Source of the DNA: an uncultured Shinella sp.
GTDB lineage: Bacteria; Pseudomonadota; Alphaproteobacteria; Rhizobiales; Rhizobiaceae
DNA length: 17,834 bases
NCBI RefSeq assembly: GCF_946479415.1
Contig: NZ_CAMLFY010000096.1
Coordinates: forward strand, 1-17,834
Reading direction: 5' to 3'
In this document: one piece after another, positions 1 through 6,295 of the stretch
How the letters are laid out: every line of letters begins with the position of its first letter
How positions within the stretch are numbered: position 1 is the stretch's first letter
Program-made: the position numbers and the translations under genes
Notes under the pieces: model-generated
Seen by the model: only the letters and a program-made list of their open reading frames with translations
Databases searched by the model: none
Told to the model about the DNA's origin: nothing

Positions 1-149
1 ATCTCTATGTCGGCAAGGGCCAGCTCGCCACCAATGCGCAGCTCGTCGAAAAGGCCGTGAACGTGATCGAAAGCATGGGCGCCCGGATCATCGGCCCGGC
101 CGAAGTGCGCGAGAAGCTGAAACTCCAGAAGCGGGCACCGCGCGGTTGA
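1..149 (+). CDS. BKACE family (DUF849) beta-keto acid cleavage enzyme, 3' end only; probable 3-dehydrocarnitine cleavage enzyme
   Basis: Only the last 48 codons are in the window; the reading frame starts at base 3 and ends at TGA 147-149. The visible tail begins LYVGKGQLATNAQLVEKAV and runs through IESMGARI and GPAEVREKL, which is the typical C-terminus of 3-keto-5-aminohexanoate cleavage-type proteins (BKACE, DUF849). Members of this family condense a beta-keto acid with acetyl-CoA to give acetoacetate and a new acyl-CoA. Next to an L-carnitine dehydrogenase, the expected substrate is 3-dehydrocarnitine and the expected products are betainyl-CoA and acetoacetate. The family call rests on a short C-terminal stretch and the substrate comes from context. 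The zinc-binding and catalytic residues lie outside the window. A palindromic repeat fills the gap to the next gene on the same strand. Confidence 0.78.
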   Translation, partial: LYVGKGQLATNAQLVEKAVNVIESMGARIIGPAEVREKLKLQKRAPRG

Positions 150-154
150 GTGAT

Positions 155-293
155 TGCCCCTCACCCTAGCCCTCTCCCCGTAAACGGGGAGAGGGAACCT
201 GCCGAACAGAACGGTCGGAATGGAGGAAAACGGCGCGGCATATCCCTTCTCCCCGCCTGCGGGGAGAAGGTGGCGGCAGCCGGATGAGGGGCA
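155..293. repeat. Palindromic intergenic mosaic element A
   Basis: The gap between the BKACE and carnitine dehydrogenase genes is almost wholly a structured repeat. It holds two strong hairpins: 170-180 with 185-195 (11-bp stem, loop TAAA) and 245-255 with 260-270 (11-bp stem, loop CCTG). An outer 9-bp perfect inverted repeat (TGCCCCTCA at 155-163, TGAGGGGCA at 285-293) brackets them. The two stems are near copies of each other (CCCTCTCCCCG and CCTTCTCCCCG). The architecture resembles the rhizobial RIME-type elements; that family name is from memory, the structure is seen directly. It lies inside a presumed operon, so it may form mRNA structure. Confidence 0.85.
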
Positions 294-341
294 GCGCAGA
301 TGCAGTGGGCAGCACGCGAAGAACATGAGGAAACGCACAGC

Positions 342-1835
342 ATGAGCACCATCAACAAGGCAGCCTGCGTCGGCGGCGGCGTCATCGGCGGCGCCTGGGT
401 CGCGCGCTTCGCGCTCGCCGGCATCGACGTGAAGATTTTCGATCCGCATCCGGAAGCCGAGCGCATCATCGGCGAAGTGATGGCGAATGCCGAGCGCGCC
501 TATGGCATGCTCACCATGGCGCCGCTGCCGCCGAAGGGCAAAGTGACCTTCTGCAAGAGCTTGGAAGACGCCGTCCAAGACGCTGACTGGATTCAGGAAA
601 GCGTGCCGGAGCGGCTGGAGCTGAAGCGCGGCGTCATCACCCAGATCGACGCGGCTGCCAAGCCCGATGCGCTGATCGGCTCGTCCACCTCGGGCCTGAT
701 GCCGACCGATCTGCAGCGCGACATGAAGCACCCCGAGCGGCTCTTCGTGGCGCATCCCTATAACCCCGTCTACCTGCTGCCGCTCGCCGAGCTGGTCGGG
801 GGCGAGAAGACGAGCAAGGCCACGCTCGAAGCCGCCAAGGCCAAGCTCGCGCCCATCGGCATGAAGGGCGTGATCATCAAGAAGGAAATCGAAGCCTTCG
901 TCGGTGACCGCCTGCTGGAAGCCGTCTGGCGCGAGGGCCTCTGGCTCATCAAGGACGACATCTGCGACACCGAGACGCTCGACGACGTGATCCGCTATTC
1001 GTTCGGCATGCGCTGGGCGCAGATGGGCATGTTCGAGACCTACCGCATCGCCGGTGGCGAAGCCGGCATGCGCCACTTCCTCGCCCAGTTCGGCCCCTGC
1101 CTCTCCTGGCCCTGGACGAAGCTGACCGACGTCGTCGATCTCAACGACGCGCTGGTCAACAAGATCGCCGACCAGTCGGATGCCCAGTCCGGCGCGCGCG
1201 GCATCCGCGAGCTGGAGCGCATCCGCGACCAGAACCTCGTCGGCATCATGCATGCGCTGAAGGCCGGCGACGATGGTAAGGGCTGGGGTTCGGGCAAGCT
1301 GCTCGCCGAGTTCGAGGAACACCTCTGGGCCAAGGCCGGCAAGGCGAAGGTCGAGGTTTCCGCAAGCCAACCGCTGCGCCTGATCGACACCAAGGTCAAT
1401 GCGGCCTGGGTCGACTATAACGGCCATATGACGGAACACCGTTATCTCCAGCTCTTCGGCGATACGTCCGATGCGCTACTGCGGCTGATCGGCGTCGATT
1501 TCGCCTATGTCGAGGCCGGCCACAGCTACTACACGGTGGAAACCCACATCCGCCATCTCGGCGAAGGCAAGCTCGGCCAGGCGCTCTACACGACGCTCCA
1601 GCTTCTCTCGTCCGATGGCAAGCGGCTGCATTTCTTCACTCGTATCCACGACGCGGCAAGCGGCGACGTGATCGCAACGGCCGAACAGATGATGGTCCAC
1701 GTCGACTCGAAGGCCGGCAAGAGCGTCGAGGCACCCGCAGAGGTTCTGGCGAAGATCAAGCCGATCGCCGACGCCCATGCCAAGCTGGCAACGCCTCACG
1801 GCGCGGGCCGCAGCGTCGGGCAGAAGCACAAGTAG
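342..1835 (+). CDS. lcdH: L-carnitine 3-dehydrogenase fused to a hotdog thioesterase (betainyl-CoA thioesterase)
   Basis: This bifunctional protein of 497 residues should oxidise L-carnitine to 3-dehydrocarnitine with NAD+ through its N-terminal part and hydrolyse betainyl-CoA to glycine betaine through its C-terminal part. Residues 9-16 (CVGGGVIG) form the Rossmann dinucleotide loop of the 3-hydroxyacyl-CoA dehydrogenase fold. HPYNP (138-142) carries the catalytic histidine and Glu150 follows in the usual place. The all-helical dehydrogenase domain runs to about 330. Residues about 345-455 are a 4HBT-like hotdog domain with the motif VDYNGHM (357-363). Stand-alone carnitine dehydrogenases are about 320 residues, so the extra length is the fusion, a form known from Sinorhizobium meliloti. 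The start at 342 is preferred over an in-frame ATG at 300 because GAGGAAA lies just upstream and the Rossmann strand then starts near the N-terminus. The gene lies between repeats A and B. Confidence 0.9.
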   Translation: MSTINKAACVGGGVIGGAWVARFALAGIDVKIFDPHPEAERIIGEVMANAERAYGMLTMAPLPPKGKVTFCKSLEDAVQDADWIQESVPERLELKRGVITQIDAAAKPDALIGSSTSGLMPTDLQRDMKHPERLFVAHPYNPVYLLPLAELVGGEKTSKATLEAAKAKLAPIGMKGVIIKKEIEAFVGDRLLEAVWREGLWLIKDDICDTETLDDVIRYSFGMRWAQMGMFETYRIAGGEAGMRHFLAQFGPCLSWPWTKLTDVVDLNDALVNKIADQSDAQSGARGIRELERIRDQNLVGIMHALKAGDDGKGWGSGKLLAEFEEHLWAKAGKAKVEVSASQPLRLIDTKVNAAWVDYNGHMTEHRYLQLFGDTSDALLRLIGVDFAYVEAGHSYYTVETHIRHLGEGKLGQALYTTLQLLSSDGKRLHFFTRIHDAASGDVIATAEQMMVHVDSKAGKSVEAPAEVLAKIKPIADAHAKLATPHGAGRSVGQKHK

Positions 1836-1847
1836 GGCGCAAGCCAT

Positions 1848-1966
1848 ACCCCCTCTGCCCTGCCGGGCATCTCCCCCACAAGGGGGGAGATCGGCTTGAG
1901 GCAAGGCGGTGCCACGATTCAATCTCCCCCCTTGTGGGGGAGATGGCCGGCAGGCCGGAGGGGGGT
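1848..1966. repeat. Palindromic intergenic mosaic element B
   Basis: The gap between the carnitine dehydrogenase fusion and the acyl-CoA dehydrogenase carries a perfect 23-bp inverted repeat, 1869-1891 and 1922-1944, with the core CTCCCCC-ACAAG-GGGGGAG. Each arm is itself a hairpin. The outer flanks (1849-1868 and 1945-1966, with GCCGGGC and GGCCGGC blocks) are imperfect complements, so the whole unit can fold as one large cruciform. Bases 1849-1893 are identical over 45 bases to 15799-15843 in element C. It therefore belongs to a dispersed family, probably a rhizobial intergenic mosaic element. It lies within a presumed operon. Confidence 0.88.
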
Positions 1967-2011
1967 GATCACGCGCACCTCCCGTCAAAAAGAATACCGG
2001 GAGGAACAGGT

Positions 2012-3172
2012 ATGAATTTCGCATTGACCGACGAGCAGCAGATGATCGTGGATACGGTTCGCTCCTTCGTCGAAACGGAAATCTATCCGCACGAAAACGA
2101 AGTCGAGCGCACCGGCCATGTGCCGCCGGAACTCGGCCAGGAAATCGCCCGCAAGTGCAAGGACATCGGCTTCTTCGGCTGCAACATGCCGGAAGAAGTG
2201 GGCGGCGCCGGTCTCGATCACACCTCCTTCACGCTGGTCGAGCGCGAGCTTGGCCGCGGCTCGATGGCGCTCACCGTCTTCTTCGGCCGCCCCTCCGGCA
2301 TCCTGATGGCCTGCAACGACGCGCAACGCGAACAGTACCTTCTGCCGGCCGTGCGCGGTGAAAAGTTCGATGCGCTCGCCATGACCGAACCGGATGCCGG
2401 CTCCGACGTGCGCGGCATGAAATGTTTCGCCCGCAAGGACGGCGACGACTGGGTCGTCAACGGCACCAAGCACTTCATCAGCCACGCCAATATCGCCGAT
2501 TTCGTCATCGTCTTCATCGCGACCGGCGAAGAGGACACGCCGCGTGGCAAGAAGAAGCTGATTACCTGCTTCCTCGTCGACCGCGGCACGCCGGGCTTCG
2601 AAATCCGCAACGGTTACGAGTCGGTCTCGCACCGCGGCTACAAGAACTGCATCCTGAATTTCGACGAATGCCGCCTGCCCTCCTCCCAGATCCTCGGCGA
2701 GGTGCACAAGGGTTTCGACATCGCCAATGACTGGCTCTATGCGACCCGCATCACGGTTGCCGCCACCTCCGTCGGCCGCGCCCGCCGGGCCTTCGATTAT
2801 GCCTTGAACTACGCCGCCGAGCGCAAGCAGTTCGGCAAGCCGATCGGCGCGAACCAGGGCGTTTCCTTCAAGCTCGCCGACATGATCACCGAGATCGACG
2901 CCGCCGACCTGCTGACACTCAACGCTGCCTGGCGGCTCGATCAGGGCCTGCCGTCGAACCGCGAGATCGCCTCCGCAAAGGTCTATGCCACGGAAATGCT
3001 CGCCCGCGTCACCGACGAGGCGATCCAGATTTTCGGCGGCATGGGCCTGATGGACGACCTGCCGCTCGCCCGCTTCTGGCGCGATGCGCGCGTGGAGCGC
3101 ATCTGGGACGGCACCTCGGAAATCCAGCGGCACATCATCAGCCGTGATCTGCTCCGGCCGCTGGGAGCGTAA
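2012..3172 (+). CDS. Acyl-CoA dehydrogenase, probable gamma-butyrobetainyl-CoA / CaiA-like dehydrogenase
   Basis: This 386-residue FAD enzyme should introduce an alpha,beta double bond into an acyl-CoA, passing electrons to ETF. N-terminal helices span 1-118. AMTEPDAGSD (123-132) and WVVNGTKHFIS (147-157) form the middle beta-domain flavin and substrate region. RKQFGKPIG (271-279), QIFGGMGL (339-346) and the terminal ERIWDGTSEIQ (362-372) are classic family signatures. The catalytic-base position, usually Glu in YEGTSEIQ, is Asp366 here. Length matches CaiA (about 380 residues), but overall it reads as a generic short-chain dehydrogenase; crotonobetainyl/gamma-butyrobetainyl-CoA as substrate is inferred from the downstream CaiD-like hydratase and upstream carnitine dehydrogenase. 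The start at 2012 follows GGGAGGAAC; an in-frame ATG at 1934 lies inside repeat B and is rejected. Stop is 7 bases before the next start. Confidence 0.85.
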   Translation: MNFALTDEQQMIVDTVRSFVETEIYPHENEVERTGHVPPELGQEIARKCKDIGFFGCNMPEEVGGAGLDHTSFTLVERELGRGSMALTVFFGRPSGILMACNDAQREQYLLPAVRGEKFDALAMTEPDAGSDVRGMKCFARKDGDDWVVNGTKHFISHANIADFVIVFIATGEEDTPRGKKKLITCFLVDRGTPGFEIRNGYESVSHRGYKNCILNFDECRLPSSQILGEVHKGFDIANDWLYATRITVAATSVGRARRAFDYALNYAAERKQFGKPIGANQGVSFKLADMITEIDAADLLTLNAAWRLDQGLPSNREIASAKVYATEMLARVTDEAIQIFGGMGLMDDLPLARFWRDARVERIWDGTSEIQRHIISRDLLRPLGA

Positions 3173-3179
3173 TCAGAGA

Positions 3180-5240
3180 ATGGTACGCTCCCTCGACCGT
3201 CTGATCCGGCCCAAATCCATCGCCGTCTTCGGCGGCAAGGAAGCGCGGCGGGTCATCTTCCAGTGCGACAAGATGGGCTTTTCCGGCGAAATCTGGCCGG
3301 TGCATCCGCGCGAGGACGAAATCCTCGGCCGCAAATGCTACCGCTCGGTCGCCGATCTGCCGGGTGCACCGGATGCCTCCTTCGTCGGCGTCAACCGCGA
3401 ACTGACCATCGGCATCATCAAGGACCTGTCGGCGCGTGGCGCCGGCGGGGCCGTCTGCTATGCCTCCGGCTTCCGCGAGGCCGTCAGCGAACTCGCCGAT
3501 GGCGACGATCTGCAGAAGGCGCTGGTCGAAGCGGCCGGCGACATGCCGATCCTCGGGCCGAACTGCTACGGCTTCATCAACATGCTCGACGGCGCCCTGC
3601 TTTGGCCCGACCAGCACGGCATGCTGCGCATCGACAAGGGTGTGGCCGTCCTTACGCAATCCTCCAACATTGCCTGCAACGTCTCCATGCAGCAGCGCGG
3701 CCTGCCGCTCGCCTATATCCTGACGGCCGGCAACCAGGCCCAGACGGGCCTCGCCGATCTCGCCTGCGCCGTTCTCGAAGACCCGCGCGTCACCGCCGTC
3801 GGCCTGCATATCGAAGGCTTCGACAGCCTCGAATCCCTGGAACGGCTCGCCCTTCGTTCGCGGGAACTGAAGAAACCGGTCGTGACCCTCAAGGTCGGCA
3901 AATCCGAACAGGCGCAGCTGGCCACCGTATCGCACACCGCCTCCCTTGCCGGCAACGACGCCGTTTCCTCCGCCCTGCTCGCCCGCCTTGGCATCGGCCG
4001 CGTCGAGACGCTGCCGGAGCTTCTGGAAACGCTGAAGCTGCTGCATGTCGCAGGCCCCCTGCCGAACCACGACATTTCCTCCATGTCCTGCTCGGGCGGC
4101 GAGGCCTCGCTGATGGCGGATGCCGGGGTGAAGCGGAAGGTCAACTACCGCGATCTCAGGGATTTCCAGCGCCTGCCGCTGCGCGAAACCCTCGGCCAGA
4201 TGGTGACGATCTCCAACCCGCTCGACTACCACACCTTCGTCTGGGGTAACCGCGAGAAGCAGACCAACGCCTTCACCACGATGATGCAGGGCGACTACGG
4301 CCTGAACCTCGTCGTGCTCGATTTCCCGCGCCTCGACCGCTGCGATGCGGCCGACTGGATCACCACCTGCCACGCCGTCATCGATGCCTCCAAGGCCTCG
4401 GGCGCCAATGCCGGTATCGTCGCCTCGATGGGCGAGAACATGCCGGAAGCGACCGCCGAAATGCTGATGCAGAACGGCGTCGTGCCCTTCTATGGCATCG
4501 AGGAGGCGCTGGCCGCCGCCGATGTCGCCGCCGGCATTGGCGAGGCTTGGTCGAAACCGCAATCCGCCCCCCTGCTCAAGGCTAGCGCTGGTGAAGGCGA
4601 AGCCGTCACGCTGAGCGAACATGACGCCAAGCAGGCGCTTGCCGCCCATGGTTTGTCCGTTCCGCACGGCCTCACCGCCGAGACGGCGGAGGCCGCTGCG
4701 GACGCCGCCGAAACGCTCGGTTTCCCCGTCGTGCTCAAGGGTCTCGGGGTCGCTCACAAGACGGAAGCGGGTGCGGTGAAGCTCAATCTGGCGAGCCGCG
4801 ACGCCGTTCTGGAGGCCGCCAAGGCCATGGCCGGCGTCGCCTCGGGTTTTCTCGTGGAAAAGATGGTGGGAAAGCCCGTCGCCGAGCTCATCGTTGGCGC
4901 GATGCGCGATCCCGTCGCCGGACCGGTTCTGACGATCGGCGCCGGCGGCATCCTCGTCGAACTGCTTGAAGATTCAGCGATTTTGACGCTGCCAACCGAC
5001 GAAAAGACGATCCGCGAGGCCCTTTCCGGCCTCAAGATCGCCAAGCTCCTGAACGGCTATCGCGGCGGCCCGAAGGGCGATATCGACGCGCTTGTCGCCG
5101 CCGTCGCATCAGCGGCATCCTATGTCGTTTCAAACGCTTCAATAATCGAAGAACTGGACGTTAATCCCGTAATGGTGCTGCCGGCTGGCGACGGTGTCGT
5201 CGCAGCCGATGCGCTGATCCGTCTGAGGAAAAACCCATGA
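3180..5240 (+). CDS. NDP-forming acyl-CoA synthetase (acetate-CoA ligase family, fused alpha-beta)
   Basis: A 686-residue single-chain acyl-CoA synthetase of the ADP-forming type, related to succinyl-CoA synthetase. Domain order: CoA-binding Rossmann domain (about 5-135, with IRPKSIAVFG at 9-18 and LGPNCYG at 125-131), succinyl-CoA ligase-like domains (about 150-460) carrying the SHTASLAGND motif (251-260) whose His252 matches the phosphohistidine of the family, then an ATP-grasp_5 domain (about 475-686) with GFPVVLKGLG (514-523), His526 in AHKTEAGAV and EELDVNP (657-663). The protein would make the CoA ester from a free carboxylate, ATP and CoA. In this cluster gamma-butyrobetaine, crotonobetaine or carnitine is the plausible acid; there is no CaiB or CaiC homologue in view. 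The start at 3180 is chosen because IRPKSIAVFG normally lies near residue 10; no strong Shine-Dalgarno is present and coupling to the gene 7 bases upstream is likely. It overlaps the next gene by 4 bases. Confidence 0.86.
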   Translation: MVRSLDRLIRPKSIAVFGGKEARRVIFQCDKMGFSGEIWPVHPREDEILGRKCYRSVADLPGAPDASFVGVNRELTIGIIKDLSARGAGGAVCYASGFREAVSELADGDDLQKALVEAAGDMPILGPNCYGFINMLDGALLWPDQHGMLRIDKGVAVLTQSSNIACNVSMQQRGLPLAYILTAGNQAQTGLADLACAVLEDPRVTAVGLHIEGFDSLESLERLALRSRELKKPVVTLKVGKSEQAQLATVSHTASLAGNDAVSSALLARLGIGRVETLPELLETLKLLHVAGPLPNHDISSMSCSGGEASLMADAGVKRKVNYRDLRDFQRLPLRETLGQMVTISNPLDYHTFVWGNREKQTNAFTTMMQGDYGLNLVVLDFPRLDRCDAADWITTCHAVIDASKASGANAGIVASMGENMPEATAEMLMQNGVVPFYGIEEALAAADVAAGIGEAWSKPQSAPLLKASAGEGEAVTLSEHDAKQALAAHGLSVPHGLTAETAEAAADAAETLGFPVVLKGLGVAHKTEAGAVKLNLASRDAVLEAAKAMAGVASGFLVEKMVGKPVAELIVGAMRDPVAGPVLTIGAGGILVELLEDSAILTLPTDEKTIREALSGLKIAKLLNGYRGGPKGDIDALVAAVASAASYVVSNASIIEELDVNPVMVLPAGDGVVAADALIRLRKNP

Positions 5241-6019
5241 CCGGACCGATAAGACAGCGCCGCGAAGGCGGCATTCTGGAAGTCACGATCGATCGCCCCA
5301 AGGCGAACGCCATCGATCTCGCGACCAGCCGCATCATGGGCAAGATTTTTGCCGAGTTCCGTGACGACGAGAGCCTGCGCGTCGCGATCATCACCGGCGC
5401 GGGAGAGAAATTCTTCTGTCCAGGATGGGACCTGAAGGCGGCAGCCGCGGGCGACGCGGTGGACGGCGACTACGGTATCGGCGGTTTCGGCGGCATGCAG
5501 GAACTGCGCGACCTCAACAAGCCGATCATCGCCGCCATCAACGGCATCTGCTGCGGCGGCGGGTTCGAAATCGCCTTGTCCACAGATCTCATCCTCGCCG
5601 CCGAGCACGCGACCTTCGCGCTGCCGGAAATCCGCTCCGGCACGGTGGCGGACGCCGCCTCGATCAAGCTGCCGAAGCGTATCCCCTACCATATCGCCAT
5701 GGACATGCTGCTCACCGGCCGCTGGCTGGATGTGCAAGAGGCGCACCGCTGGGGCTTCGTCAACGAGATCCTGCCGGCCGACAAGCTTCTGGAGCGCGCC
5801 TGGGAGCTGGCGCGCCTGCTCGAAAGTGGCCCGCCGCTCGTCTATGCCGCCATCAAGGAAGTGGTGCGCGCCGCCGAGGGCGACACTTTCCAAGGCACCA
5901 TGAACAAGATCACCAAGCGGCAGTTCCGCACGGTCGATGTGCTTTATTCCAGCGAGGATCAGCTTGAAGGCGCCCGCGCCTTCGCCGAAAAGCGTGATCC
6001 CGTCTGGAAAGGACGATAG
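5237..6019 (+). CDS. caiD: Carnitinyl-CoA dehydratase / crotonobetainyl-CoA hydratase (CaiD-like crotonase)
   Basis: A 260-residue crotonase-fold protein that should interconvert crotonobetainyl-CoA and L-carnitinyl-CoA. It aligns without gaps to E. coli CaiD from memory over the first 140 residues: RPKANAID (20-27), LRVAIITGAGEKFF (47-60), GWDLKAAA (63-70), and an identical C-terminus, AFAEKRDPVWKGR. Oxyanion-hole region GGGFE and catalytic glutamates Glu111 and Glu131 (LPE) are at the same numbers as in E. coli. One oddity: the usual P-x-x-G-G loop after Glu131 (PDSGG in E. coli CaiD) is ADAAS here (138-142). The ATG overlaps the stop of the synthetase gene (ATGA), so translation is coupled. 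It is the last gene of the catabolic run; 276 bases follow before the transporter. Confidence 0.9.
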   Translation: MTGPIRQRREGGILEVTIDRPKANAIDLATSRIMGKIFAEFRDDESLRVAIITGAGEKFFCPGWDLKAAAAGDAVDGDYGIGGFGGMQELRDLNKPIIAAINGICCGGGFEIALSTDLILAAEHATFALPEIRSGTVADAASIKLPKRIPYHIAMDMLLTGRWLDVQEAHRWGFVNEILPADKLLERAWELARLLESGPPLVYAAIKEVVRAAEGDTFQGTMNKITKRQFRTVDVLYSSEDQLEGARAFAEKRDPVWKGR

Positions 6020-6295
6020 GAGAGCGCCCCTGCATCGGGCGCAATCCAAAATCTTCCATAAGCCTGGCTTTTGGCAGAAATAGATATTTTAGGGCGTTAC
6101 ACGCGGCCTATGGATAGATAGTTTTATAGATCACGAGCCGCAGGGCGGCAGGAACAGGAGGCTTCCGGGAGACGTGACGAGACCGGCATCTGCACAAAAA
6201 AGCCGGTTGTAAGGTTGCCTTAAAGGCAAAAAACAGAAATTCTGCCAACCATAACGACAAATGCCCAAAATGGGCGCAGCAAAGGGAACAGGGGA
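6020..6295 (+). promoter_or_regulatory. Intergenic region between the catabolic genes and the ABC importer, probable promoter and operator region
   Basis: No gene is seen here. A hairpin GCGCCC-CTGCATC-GGGCGC (6024-6042) follows the caiD stop but lacks a T-run. Bases about 6060-6130 are AT-rich compared with the surroundings and contain repeated TAGATA-type words (6080s and 6115-6130). Two short dyads lie close to the next start: TTGCCT-TAA-AGGCAA (6215-6229) and CAGAA-A-TTCTG (6234-6244). TTGGCAGAA at 6071-6079 recurs inverted as TTCTGCCAA at 6240-6248. I could not assign a confident -35/-10 pair. A promoter for the importer operon is inferred from size and composition. Confidence 0.5.

Noticed and set aside
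155..293. Elements A, B and C as CRISPR arrays or insertion sequence ends
   Set aside because: There are no regularly spaced direct repeats with spacers and no transposase or flanking target duplications; inverted, hairpin-rich structure fits intergenic mosaic repeats.
1985..3133. Long minus-strand open frame opposite the acyl-CoA dehydrogenase
   Set aside because: It is the antisense shadow of a gene with clear family motifs; the translation has no recognisable domain and is rich in Arg, Gly, Ala and His as expected from GC-rich antisense frames.
3138..4757. Minus-strand open frame of 539 codons opposite the acyl-CoA synthetase
   Set aside because: Antisense shadow; low-information composition and no family motif, while the plus strand encodes an intact synthetase.
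6024..6042. Hairpin behind caiD as a rho-independent terminator
   Set aside because: The 6-bp stem is not followed by a T-run (AATCCAAAATC follows), so it is not called as a terminator; it is only mentioned within the intergenic region.
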